A stretch of 6,587 nucleotides of DNA from Betaproteobacteria bacterium UBA6910 (GCA_002451065.1 DKBC01000135.1:1-6587), one strand, 5' to 3'; positions 1-6,539 are shown, numbered from the stretch's first letter. Notes: generated by a model from the sequence alone, not told the origin. Program-made: numbers and translations.

Positions 1-2380
1 GATGGCGGGGGTGCCGTTCCACGCGGTGGAGCAGTATCTCGCCAGGCTGGTGAAGCTCGGCGAATCCGTCGCCATCTGCGAGCAGATCGGCGATCCGGGC
101 GCGTCCAAGGGCCCGGTGGAGCGCCAGGTCACCCGCATCATCACGCCGGGCACCCTCACCGACGCCGCGCTCCTGGACGAGCGGCGCGAGAATCTGCTGC
201 TGGCTCTGTTCCCGCGCCGCGACCTGGCGGGCATGGCCTGGCTCTCCCTGGCCGCGGGCCGCTTGCGCGTGGCCGAAGTCCATCCCTCCCAATTGGCCGC
301 CGAACTGGAGCGCCTGCGTCCCTCGGAAATCCTGCTGCCCGACGATACCGAATTGCCGGATGGCATCGAGCCGCGCGCGCCGGTCAAACGCCTGCCGCCC
401 TGGCACTTCGACTTGGCATCAGCGGGACGCAACCTGGCGCGCCAGTGCGGAACCATGGACTTGGCCGGATTCGGCGCCCAGGAACTGGATCCCGCGCTGC
501 GGGCGGCGGGGGCCCTGCTGGAATACGCCAGACTCACCCAGGGTTCCGCCCTCGATCACGTGACGGCCCTCGCCGTGGAACGCGGTGGCGAGTATCTGCG
601 CATGGACGCCGCCACCCGGCGCAACCTGGAAATCACCGAGACCCTGCGCGGCGAGGGGTCCCCCACTCTGCTCTCGGTGCTGGACACCTGCGCCACCAGC
701 ATGGGCAGCCGCTTGCTGCGGGAGTGGCTGCATAATCCGCTTCGCGACCAGGCCGCGCTGGAGCAGCGGCTGGAGGCGGTGGCGGCACTCTGCGGCGAGG
801 CCGGCAGCGGACCCCACCAGAACCTGCGCGACTTGCTGCGCCGCTGCGCCGACATCGAGCGCATCAGCGCGCGCATCGCCTTGCGCAGCGCCCGGCCCCG
901 GGACTTCTCCGCCCTGCGCGAGAGCCTCGCCCTACTGCCGGAAGCGGCGGCGGCGGTGGGGAGCATCCTCGCGTCCAGGATCGGGGACCTGTGCGCGATG
1001 CTGGCCGTGGATTCCCGCATCGCCGAGCTGTTGAACCGCGCCATCGCGGAAGAGCCCGCGGCGTCGGTGCGCGACGGCGGCGTGATCGCCGGTGGATACG
1101 ATCCGGAACTGGACGAACTGCGGGCGATCCAGAGCAACTGCGGCGCCTTTCTCATGGACCTGGAGACGCGGGAGCGGGCCCGCACCGGCATCCCCAATCT
1201 GCGGGTGGAATACAACCGGGTGCACGGGTTCTTCATCGAGGTGACCCACGCCCACTCGGAGAAGGTGCCCGAGGACTACCGGCGGCGCCAGACGCTCAAG
1301 AACGCGGAACGCTATATCACTCCCGAACTCAAGGCCTTCGAGGACAAGGCGCTCTCGGCCCAAGAGAGGGCCCTGGCGCGGGAGAGGGCGCTTTACGAGA
1401 GCCTGTTCGAGGAGCTGGCGCCTCGGGTATCCGCACTTCAGGGGGCGGCCCGGGCCGTGGCCGAGCTGGACCTGCTGGGAACCTTCGCCGAGCGGGCGCT
1501 GGCCCTCGGCTACGTGGCGCCAGAGTTCACCCGGGACCCCGTGATCGAGATCGAGGGCGGACGCCATCCGGTGGTGGAGCGCCAGGTGGAAAATTTCATC
1601 GCCAACGACACCCGCCTTGGCCCCCGGCGGCAGATGCTGGTGATCACGGGCCCCAACATGGGCGGCAAGTCCACCTATATGCGGCAGGTGGCCCACATCG
1701 TGCTGCTTGCCCACTGCGGCTCGTTCGTGCCGGCGGCGGCGGCGCGCTTGGGCCCGGTGGACCAGATCTTCACCCGCATCGGCGCCGCCGACGACCTGGC
1801 CGGAGGACGATCCACGTTCATGGTGGAGATGACGGAAGCCGCCAACATCCTGCACAACGCCACGGCGTCCAGCCTGGTGCTCATGGACGAGGTGGGCCGG
1901 GGCACCTCCACCTTCGATGGGCTCGCCCTGGCCTGGGCCATCGCGCGCCGACTGCTGGAGAAGAATTCCAGCTACACCCTGTTCGCAACCCATTATTTCG
2001 AGCTCACCCGGCTGGCGGAGGAATTCAGCCAGGCGGCCAACGTCCACCTCGCCGCGGTGGAGCACAAGCATCACATCGTGTTCCTGCACGCGGTGGAGGA
2101 AGGCCCCGCGAGCCAGAGCTACGGCCTGCAGGTGGCGAGCCTGGCGGGGGTTCCCGGCAGCGTGATCCGGGCCGCGCAGAAACACTTGGTGGAGCTGGAG
2201 CAGAGCGAGGCCGCCCGCGCGCCCCAGCCGGACCTGTTCGCGCCCCGCACCGCGCCGGGGGAAGCCGTGCCGGAGCCGGCGGATCCCGCGCTGGAACTGA
2301 TCCGAGAGCTCGATCCCGACCAGTTGAGCCCCCGGGAAGCCCTGGACCTGCTCTACCGCCTGAAGAGACTTGCCCAATGA
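1..2380 (+). CDS. mutS: DNA mismatch repair protein MutS (5' end missing)
   Basis: MutS recognises mismatches and small loops as a dimeric clamp and recruits MutL in an ATP-dependent way. The window encodes 792 residues to a TGA stop. The first residues ([13 protein letters not shown]) match E. coli MutS from about residue 68, so this ATG is internal. About 67 residues lie upstream, including the mismatch-reading F-x-E motif. Visible in order (window residue numbers): connector; core/lever with [12 protein letters not shown] at 201; clamp region with QTLKNAERY at 430; ATPase domain with Walker [10 protein letters not shown] at 550-558, VGRGTST next to Walker B Asp629-Glu630, and FATHYFEL; then the C-terminal helices. 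QPDLF at 742-746 fits the beta-clamp-binding consensus (QxxLF). The frame is intact and every key ATPase motif seen is present. The stop overlaps the start of the next gene as ATGA. Identification is essentially certain from motif-level similarity recalled from the family. Confidence 0.98.
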   Translation, partial: MAGVPFHAVEQYLARLVKLGESVAICEQIGDPGASKGPVERQVTRIITPGTLTDAALLDERRENLLLALFPRRDLAGMAWLSLAAGRLRVAEVHPSQLAAELERLRPSEILLPDDTELPDGIEPRAPVKRLPPWHFDLASAGRNLARQCGTMDLAGFGAQELDPALRAAGALLEYARLTQGSALDHVTALAVERGGEYLRMDAATRRNLEITETLRGEGSPTLLSVLDTCATSMGSRLLREWLHNPLRDQAALEQRLEAVAALCGEAGSGPHQNLRDLLRRCADIERISARIALRSARPRDFSALRESLALLPEAAAAVGSILASRIGDLCAMLAVDSRIAELLNRAIAEEPAASVRDGGVIAGGYDPELDELRAIQSNCGAFLMDLETRERARTGIPNLRVEYNRVHGFFIEVTHAHSEKVPEDYRRRQTLKNAERYITPELKAFEDKALSAQERALARERALYESLFEELAPRVSALQGAARAVAELDLLGTFAERALALGYVAPEFTRDPVIEIEGGRHPVVERQVENFIANDTRLGPRRQMLVITGPNMGGKSTYMRQVAHIVLLAHCGSFVPAAAARLGPVDQIFTRIGAADDLAGGRSTFMVEMTEAANILHNATASSLVLMDEVGRGTSTFDGLALAWAIARRLLEKNSSYTLFATHYFELTRLAEEFSQAANVHLAAVEHKHHIVFLHAVEEGPASQSYGLQVASLAGVPGSVIRAAQKHLVELEQSEAARAPQPDLFAPRTAPGEAVPEPADPALELIRELDPDQLSPREALDLLYRLKRLAQ

Positions 2381-3336
2381 CCCGCCGGCTCCTGCCGCTG
2401 TTGTTCGCGGGCCTGCTGGCCGCCGCGCCGGCGCGGGCCGAAAACCCCGGCGCATTCAGCTTCGCGGTGATCGGCGACGCGCCCTACAATTTCCTGGAGG
2501 AAATCCTGTTCCGCAACCTGCTCGCCAGCCTGGACCGGGAGCCCCTGGCGTTCATCGTGCACGTGGGAGACATCAAGGGCGGCAGCAGTCTGTGCCTGGA
2601 TGAGCTGTACCAGGAGCGCCGGGAGCTGCTGGACGAGTCGGCCCATCCGGTGGTGTTCGTTCCCGGGGACAACGACTGGACCGATTGCCATCGCGAAAGC
2701 AACGGCGCCTACGATCCACGGGAACGGCTGGACATGCTACGCATCGTGTTCTATCCATCGGAGAAGAGCCTCGGGAAACAAGCCATGGCCCTGGAGCGCC
2801 AGAGCGCGGTGACGCGTTTTTCGGACTACCGGGAGAACCAGCGCTGGCGGGTGGGGCCGTACCGCTTCGTGACGCTGAATATTCCGGGCAGCAACAACAA
2901 TCTCGGACGCAGCGCCGACGGCGACGCGGAGCACCATGCGCGCATGTCCGCGAACCGGGCATGGCTCGCGGAAACGTTCCGCTTGGCGAAAACAGAGGGC
3001 GCGGCGGCGGTGTTCGTGATGTTTCACGCCAACCCCCGCTTCGAGCGCTTTCCGATGGAGCGCCGTCCCAGCGGCTACCGGGATTTCCTGGCCCGGCTCG
3101 AAGACGAGGTGCGGAACTTCGGCGGGCCGGTGGTGGCGATCCACGGCGACTTCCACGCCTTTCTCACGGACCGCCCCTTCCGGGATCGCCACATCGGGGC
3201 GGTGCTGGAAAACCTGACCCGGATCCAGAGTTACGGCACGCCGGCCCTGGGCTGGGTGCGCGTGACCGTCGATCCCGGGTCGCCGGACTGGCTCAGGGTG
3301 GAGGGGAATCCGTTTCCGCCGCCGCGCTCTCAGTGA
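2377..3336 (+). CDS. exported calcineurin-like metallophosphoesterase family protein
   Basis: This 319-residue protein probably hydrolyses phosphate esters in the periplasm; the substrate is unknown. Residues 1-21 form a Sec signal peptide: MTRR, then a Leu/Ala-rich core, and an A-x-A site (ARA) before Glu22. The phosphoesterase motif order is recognisable: GDAPY (33-37), HVGDIKGGS (62-70), VPGDNDW (95-101), MFHANP (215-220) and IHGDFHAF (255-262). Several differ from the textbook set (D-x-H, GD-x-x-D/G, GNH-D/E, H, G-H-x-H). Asp34, Asp65, Asp98, His217 and His260 are the likely metal ligands. The only two cysteines, Cys73 and Cys104, both sit beside metal motifs and could form a disulfide after export. 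The start is fixed by the ATGA overlap with mutS and by the signal peptide directly following it; the Shine-Dalgarno sequence is weak, which suggests translational coupling. The 3' end overlaps slyD on the other strand by 7 bp. The family call is firm, the catalytic activity is inferred. Confidence 0.86.
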   Translation: MTRRLLPLLFAGLLAAAPARAENPGAFSFAVIGDAPYNFLEEILFRNLLASLDREPLAFIVHVGDIKGGSSLCLDELYQERRELLDESAHPVVFVPGDNDWTDCHRESNGAYDPRERLDMLRIVFYPSEKSLGKQAMALERQSAVTRFSDYRENQRWRVGPYRFVTLNIPGSNNNLGRSADGDAEHHARMSANRAWLAETFRLAKTEGAAAVFVMFHANPRFERFPMERRPSGYRDFLARLEDEVRNFGGPVVAIHGDFHAFLTDRPFRDRHIGAVLENLTRIQSYGTPALGWVRVTVDPGSPDWLRVEGNPFPPPRSQ

Positions 3337-3812
3337 TGATGGTGCCCACCGGGGCCGTGGACATGCCCGTGCTGCACTTCCTCGTCGGTCGCCCCGCGCA
3401 CCGAGGTGACGGTGCAGGCCACGGTGAGCAGCTTGCCCGCCATCGGATGATTGCCGTCCACCACCACCGATTCGTCGGTCACGTCCGTGACGGTATAGAG
3501 CCGGTGTTCGCCGGACTCCTTGGCCACACCCTCGAACTGCATGCCGACGGAGACGTTTCCGGGAAAGGCGCCGCGGGGCTCCACCCGCAGCAGTGCTTCA
3601 TCGTATTCCCCGAAGCCATCCTCCGGCTGCAGGGTCACGTCGCAGGTCTCGCCCTCCGCCATGCCTTCCAACGCAGCTTCGACCGCCGGAAAAACCTGCT
3701 GATAGCCCCCGTGGAGGTAGCTGTAGGGTTGCTCGGATGTCTCGAGAACCTTTCCCTCGGAATCCGAGAGTTCGTACTTGATGGTAACTACGGTGTTCTT
3801 GGCAATTCGCAT
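3330..3812 (-). CDS. slyD: FKBP-type peptidyl-prolyl isomerase, SlyD type
   Basis: SlyD is a cytoplasmic peptidyl-prolyl cis/trans isomerase and chaperone that also binds nickel and other metals through a histidine-rich tail. The 160 residues show the split FKBP fold: MRIAKNTVVTIKYEL at the start, YLHGGYQQVFPAVEAALEGM (32-51), and DGFGEYDEALL (65-75) leading into the inserted chaperone flap (roughly 75-125). DGNHPMAGK (119-127) and the closing strand TVACTV follow. The C-terminus is His-rich, with seven histidines in the last 13 residues. It is much shorter than the E. coli tail and has no cysteines. The start has GAGG five bases upstream, lying in the last codons of bcp. The gene follows bcp by 2 bp, so the two are almost surely co-transcribed and perhaps translationally coupled. 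Its stop overlaps the convergent phosphoesterase stop. Cys57 and Cys133 lie in the FKBP core. Confidence 0.95.
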   Translation of the reverse strand: MRIAKNTVVTIKYELSDSEGKVLETSEQPYSYLHGGYQQVFPAVEAALEGMAEGETCDVTLQPEDGFGEYDEALLRVEPRGAFPGNVSVGMQFEGVAKESGEHRLYTVTDVTDESVVVDGNHPMAGKLLTVACTVTSVRGATDEEVQHGHVHGPGGHHHH

Positions 3813-3814
3813 TA

Positions 3815-4303
3815 CTACCTCAACTTCCTGACCAGTTCCAGAACTTCATGGGCGTGACCGCGGGCGTTGACCCCGTAAAGGGCGTGGCGAATGACTCCCT
3901 TCCGGTCGATCACAAACGTCGAACGGGAAATGCAATGCCTGCGCTTCCCGTTCATTTCCCTTTCCTGGAGCACTCCGTATTTGCGGCACACGTCCGCATC
4001 CAGGTCCGCCAGCAGCCGCACCGACAGCCCGTGCTTGTCCCGGAACGAACCGTGGCTCATGCAATCGTCGAGGCTCACTCCCAGGACCACGGTGTCGAGC
4101 CGCTCGAACTCGTCTTCCAGCTCGCTGAAATCAATCGCCTCCAGGGTGCAGCCCGGCGTGTCATCCTTCGGATAGAAATAGAGCACGAGGTTGCGCTTGC
4201 CCTTGAACCGGGCAAGGCTGACCATTTCCATGTCCGCGTCCGGCAAATCAAAGGTCGGGGCTGCGGCACCCGGCTGTAACATGTTGATCCCGGCGACTAG
4301 CAT
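3815..4303 (-). CDS. bcp: thioredoxin-dependent peroxiredoxin, Bcp/PrxQ type
   Basis: Bcp reduces hydrogen peroxide and organic hydroperoxides in the cytoplasm, usually regenerated by thioredoxin. The thioredoxin-like fold is clear: FDLPDADM, then LYFYPKDDTPGC with Thr49 and peroxidatic Cys52, and SRSTFVID with the conserved Arg127. The usual resolving Cys five residues after Cys52 is Ile57. Remaining cysteines are Cys81 (DDCMSHGSF), Cys106 and Cys124; Cys81 lies in the region where the alternative PrxQ class carries its resolving Cys, though not at the exact position I expect. Length is 162 residues from the first ATG. Met8 (ATG at 4280-4282, minus strand) gives 155 residues, close to the E. 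coli length (about 156), and may be the true start. Neither start has a strong Shine-Dalgarno sequence. It is the first gene of a bcp-slyD operon and is divergent from roxA. Confidence 0.95.
   Translation of the reverse strand: MLVAGINMLQPGAAAPTFDLPDADMEMVSLARFKGKRNLVLYFYPKDDTPGCTLEAIDFSELEDEFERLDTVVLGVSLDDCMSHGSFRDKHGLSVRLLADLDADVCRKYGVLQEREMNGKRRHCISRSTFVIDRKGVIRHALYGVNARGHAHEVLELVRKLR
3817..3821 (-). promoter_or_regulatory. ribosome binding site of slyD
   Basis: Read on the minus strand, GAGGT lies five bases before the slyD ATG and inside the last codons and stop of bcp. Spacing and sequence are good for a Shine-Dalgarno site. It fixes the slyD start and fits co-translation with bcp. Confidence 0.7.
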
Positions 4304-4307
4304 GTTC

Positions 4308-4338
4308 GAATTCTAGCGCATCAAAGAGAACATTCCAT
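4308..4338 (-). promoter_or_regulatory. possible promoter of bcp-slyD (weak)
   Basis: On the minus strand, TAGAAT (4315 to 4310) is one mismatch from the -10 consensus. ATGGAA (4338 to 4333), 17 bases upstream, matches the -35 consensus at only three positions. A transcript from here would begin at about 4303-4304, at the first candidate ATG of bcp. That would make that ATG leaderless and give Met8 a leader of about 21 bases. This is pattern matching only. Confidence 0.3.
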
Positions 4339-4385
4339 GGCGGGCCCCGAGGACCCGGCGACATCTCCAACCGCCCTTATAATAC

Positions 4386-4389
4386 GAGG
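4386..4389 (+). promoter_or_regulatory. ribosome binding site of roxA
   Basis: GAGG lies eight bases before the ATG at 4398, followed by an A-rich spacer. It supports this start over downstream methionines. Confidence 0.65.
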
Positions 4390-4397
4390 CGCAAAAA

Positions 4398-5519
4398 ATG
4401 GAAAGCGCGCTTTGGGCGGGACCGCATCCCGCTCGCTTCATCCGCCAGTATTGGCACAAGAAGCCCCTCCTCCTGCGTCAGGCGTTGCCCGGTTTCCGCG
4501 GACTGCTGGAGCCGCGGCACCTGATGCGACTCGCATGCCGGGACGAGGCCCAGGCGCGGCTCGTGATCCGCCATGGCAGGCGCTGGGAGCTGCGGCACGG
4601 CCCTTTCCGGCCCAAGGATTTCAGCGCCTTGCCTGACAAAGGATGGTCGCTGCTGGTGCAGGAGGTCAACCACTTCCTGCCCGAGGCCGAAGAGCTGCTG
4701 CGGGCGTTCAGCTTCATTCCCTACGCGCGCCTTGACGACGTCATGGTGAGTTTCGCGCGCGACGGAGGCGGGGTCGGCCCCCACTTCGATTCCTATGACG
4801 TGTTCCTGCTGCAGGGGATGGGGCGCCGGCGCTGGCAGATTTCGGCGCAGCGGGATCGCGAACTGGTGGCCGGCACCCCACTGCGCATCCTTAAACGCCT
4901 GCGCCCCGAGCAGGAATGGGTGCTGGAGCCGGGCGACCTGCTCTACCTGCCGCCCCACTACGCCCACAATGGCGTCGCGCTGGGCGACTGCATGACCTAT
5001 TCCATCGGGTTCCGGGCACCCTCGAACCAGGAACTGGTGCAGGGCTTCCTGGATTATCTCGGCGAAACGCTGGCGGTTGCCGGAATGTACCGGGATCCTG
5101 ACCTGGCCATGCAGCGGGATCCCGCCCGCATCGGCGGCGCCATGCTGGCCAAGGTGGCGGACGCCCTGTCCCGGGTGCGCTGGCGTCGGTCCGATGTCGC
5201 GGATTTCCTCGGCCGCTATCTGAGCGAGCCGAAACCCCACGTTTTCTTCCGCCCTCCGCCGCGCCGGGAAACCCCGGGGCGTTTTCGCGCGCTCTGCGCC
5301 AGGAGAGGGATTGCCCTCGATCCCCGCACCGGCATGCTGTATTCGTCACGGACCGTGTTCATCAACGGCGAGGCGAACGCCGTTGCCTCGCCCCAGGCCC
5401 TGGCCCAGCTGAAACGGCTGGCCAACCGCCGCGCGCTGCCGCCCTGCCGCCTCGACCCGGAAGCCATGCCGCTCCTTTACCAGTGGTATCGCGACGGTTA
5501 TATTCATCCGACACCATGA
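4398..5519 (+). CDS. roxA: JmjC-type oxygenase, ribosomal protein L16 arginine 3-hydroxylase (RoxA/YcfD)
   Basis: RoxA (YcfD in E. coli) is an Fe(II)- and 2-oxoglutarate-dependent oxygenase that hydroxylates an arginine of ribosomal protein L16, using molecular oxygen. The 373-residue length equals the E. coli protein as I recall it. The N-terminus contains FIRQYWHKKPLLLRQA (14-29), typical of the family. The double-stranded beta-helix core spans roughly 85-215: GPHFDSYDVFLLQG supplies iron ligands His129 and Asp131, GRRRWQI (142-148) likely supplies the 2-oxoglutarate-binding arginine, and LYLPPHYAHNG (183-192) supplies the distal ligand, best aligned as His190. YSIGFRAP follows. The rest should be the helical dimerisation segment (about 215-275) and a winged-helix-like end containing VFINGEA. 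The start has a GAGG Shine-Dalgarno site eight bases upstream. The stop overlaps the next gene as ATGA, so the two are probably an operon. The family call is strong; the L16 substrate is carried over from E. coli. Confidence 0.93.
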   Translation: MESALWAGPHPARFIRQYWHKKPLLLRQALPGFRGLLEPRHLMRLACRDEAQARLVIRHGRRWELRHGPFRPKDFSALPDKGWSLLVQEVNHFLPEAEELLRAFSFIPYARLDDVMVSFARDGGGVGPHFDSYDVFLLQGMGRRRWQISAQRDRELVAGTPLRILKRLRPEQEWVLEPGDLLYLPPHYAHNGVALGDCMTYSIGFRAPSNQELVQGFLDYLGETLAVAGMYRDPDLAMQRDPARIGGAMLAKVADALSRVRWRRSDVADFLGRYLSEPKPHVFFRPPPRRETPGRFRALCARRGIALDPRTGMLYSSRTVFINGEANAVASPQALAQLKRLANRRALPPCRLDPEAMPLLYQWYRDGYIHPTP

Positions 5520-6025
5520 CTTCATCCGGCACCATGGGCGAAAGATCCCCGTCGCACTCCCGTCTGGAGGGCATCGGCGAATTCACCGACGCCATCGACG
5601 CCGTCATCGCGAGGGCCGACCGCCGGCTGCGGGTGTTTGACCGCAATCTTGACGGCATCGGCTTCAACTCGTCGAAGCGCCACGAACTGTTGCGCAGGTT
5701 TCTGCTGGCCCGGCGCACCAACCGGCTGTTCATCGCGGCGCATGATATCGGCTACCTCAACCGCGACTGCCCGCGCATGCAGTCGCTGCTGAAGCAGTTC
5801 AGCCAGTCCATGGAGATCCGCCAGACCTACCCTCACGCCCAGGGCGTCCATGACTCCTTCATCATCGCCGACGACGCGCACTTCCTTCGCCGCTTCCATT
5901 TCGACGATTCCCGCAGCCTGCTGGCGCTGGATGACCCCCTCGAGGCCAAGGTGCTGAACGACCGCTTCGAGGAAATCTGGGACGCGTCGTTCCCGGCGGT
6001 GTTCGCCACCACGTTGGGCCTGTAG
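5516..6025 (+). CDS. stand-alone PLD-like domain protein with degenerate HKD motif
   Basis: A 169-residue cytoplasmic protein with no signal peptide or membrane segment. I do not recognise a named function. The domain resembles one I recall at the C-terminus of some betaproteobacterial GNAT acetyltransferases (possibly DUF7931; unverified), and it has the flow of a phospholipase-D-like half: a short helix, LRVFDRNLDGIGFN (38-51), a helix pair, LFIAAHDIGYL (71-81), EIRQTYPHAQGVHDSFIIADD (100-120) and FHFDDSRSLLALDDP (127-141). The closing part is FEEIWDAS (151-158) and a TTLGL end. At the catalytic position, His112 and Asp119 keep H-x-K-x4-D spacing but the lysine is Ser114, so classic PLD catalysis is unlikely. 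No acetyltransferase domain is fused here. The ATG is chosen because it overlaps the roxA stop as ATGA; an in-frame ATG at 5483 would extend into roxA, and another at 5534 is possible. There is no clear Shine-Dalgarno sequence, which suits coupling to roxA. Confidence 0.8.
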   Translation: MTSSGTMGERSPSHSRLEGIGEFTDAIDAVIARADRRLRVFDRNLDGIGFNSSKRHELLRRFLLARRTNRLFIAAHDIGYLNRDCPRMQSLLKQFSQSMEIRQTYPHAQGVHDSFIIADDAHFLRRFHFDDSRSLLALDDPLEAKVLNDRFEEIWDASFPAVFATTLGL

Positions 6026-6089
6026 CCGGTACCGCTTGCGGGGGGGCTGCGGCAATCTTCGCTGCCCTGCAACATTTATTAGCAATGTC

Positions 6090-6098
6090 TGATAGAAT
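6090..6098 (+). promoter_or_regulatory. extended -10 promoter for the lipoprotein gene
   Basis: TGATAGAAT fits the extended -10 form TG-n-TATAAT with one mismatch. No good -35 is present at 16-18 bases upstream, which is usual for extended -10 promoters. Predicted start is near 6105, giving a leader of about 62 bases before the ATG at 6168. Confidence 0.55.
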
Positions 6099-6155
6099 CC
6101 CCCTGCGTCGTTGCCTTCCGCGTGACGGCCAGAAAGACCTTCGTTCAACTTTTTC

Positions 6156-6160
6156 AAGGA
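6156..6160 (+). promoter_or_regulatory. ribosome binding site of the lipoprotein gene
   Basis: AAGGA sits seven bases before the ATG at 6168, in an AT-richer stretch. It is a good Shine-Dalgarno site and fixes the start. Confidence 0.75.
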
Positions 6161-6167
6161 TACTCAA

Positions 6168-6539
6168 ATGAATCGCTCCGTTCTTATCGCTGCTGTTCTG
6201 ACATTGTTCCTGACCGCCTGCGGCAAGAAGGAAGAGGCGCCGGCTCCGAAAGCCGACGCTCCCGCCCCTGCCGCCGCTCCCGCCCCTGCCGCCGCTCCCG
6301 CCCCGGCCGCTCCCATGGCTGGCGAGCAGAAGCCCGCCGAAGGCGCCGCTCCCACCCCCGCCGCTCCGGCCGAAGGCGAGCAGAAGCCTGAGGAGAAGAA
6401 ATCCGAGTCCGGCGACAAGCTGAAAGAAGCGGCTCAAGCCGCCGCCTCGGCGGGCGCCGCCTCCGCACAGGAAGGCAAGAGCGCCACCGACGTTGCCAAG
6501 GATGCCGGCCAAGCCGGTGCCGACGCGATGAAGAAGTAG
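6168..6539 (+). CDS. small Ala/Pro-rich lipoprotein of unknown function
   Basis: A 123-residue predicted lipoprotein. A hydrophobic signal peptide (after MNRS) ends in the lipobox L-T-A-C, with Cys18 as the lipidated residue. Gly follows at +2, not Asp, so outer-membrane sorting is expected. The mature part starts GKKEEAPAPKAD, then has three tandem APAPAA units (31-48), an extended linker probably spanning some periplasm. A repeated GEQKP motif lies around 52-56 and 70-74. Residues from about 75 to the end (EEKKSESGDKLKEAAQAAAS onward) are charged and Ala-rich and likely helical, ending AMKK. I do not recognise the family; function is unknown and no enzyme motif is present. It stands alone, with its own promoter upstream and a strong terminator downstream. 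The Ala/Pro tract is low complexity, but the signal peptide, Shine-Dalgarno site and terminator make it a convincing gene. Confidence 0.85.
   Translation: MNRSVLIAAVLTLFLTACGKKEEAPAPKADAPAPAAAPAPAAAPAPAAPMAGEQKPAEGAAPTPAAPAEGEQKPEEKKSESGDKLKEAAQAAASAGAASAQEGKSATDVAKDAGQAGADAMKK
6258..6311 (+). repeat. 18-bp tandem repeat, three copies, inside the lipoprotein gene
   Basis: Units at 6258-6275 and 6276-6293 are identical; the third at 6294-6311 differs at two positions. Each encodes APAPAA. Unit length is a multiple of three, so gain or loss of a copy keeps the frame and only changes linker length. Confidence 0.9.

Larger units (their letters stand above)
4304..4397. other. divergent intergenic region between bcp and roxA
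   Basis: This 94-bp gap should hold the promoters for both divergent units. The bcp side carries the weak TAGAAT candidate. The roxA side carries a perfect TATAAT at 4378-4383, unusually close to the gene. No long inverted repeat or obvious operator was seen. Confidence 0.6.
6026..6167. other. intergenic region upstream of the lipoprotein gene
   Basis: This 142-bp gap has a GC-rich first third with a run of seven G but no hairpin followed by a T-run, so no terminator for the roxA unit is evident. It then becomes AT-richer and holds a promoter candidate and a short inverted repeat, followed by a leader of about 60 bases. Confidence 0.6.

Noticed and set aside
991..2376. Long upstream extension of the phosphoesterase frame inside mutS
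   Set aside because: The extension overlaps mutS in another frame, is Arg/Gly/Pro rich, and would bury the clear signal peptide that begins at 2377.
932..2455. A 507-residue open frame on the minus strand antisense to mutS
   Set aside because: It lies opposite an intact mutS reading frame with all motifs, its composition (His, Gly, Arg, Gln rich) is typical of GC-rich shadow frames, and it has no recognisable domain.
2685..3857. A 390-residue plus-strand frame over the phosphoesterase and slyD
   Set aside because: It crosses two well-supported genes in the wrong frame or strand and shows no family motif.
4377..5240. A 287-residue minus-strand frame opposite roxA
   Set aside because: roxA on the other strand has full family motifs; this frame has shadow-type composition and no domain.
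5483..5515. Upstream start for the PLD-like gene at 5483
   Set aside because: It would add 11 residues overlapping roxA, lacks a Shine-Dalgarno site and is less economical than the ATGA overlap at 5516.
6026..6075. Possible terminator after the PLD-like gene
   Set aside because: The G-rich stretch and a GGCA/TGCC pair give only a 4-bp stem with no following T-run.
5862..6512. Gly/Arg-rich minus-strand frames over the lipoprotein gene
   Set aside because: Low-complexity translation of the antisense of the Ala/Pro repeats, with no start context or domain; the plus-strand lipoprotein has lipobox, Shine-Dalgarno site and terminator.
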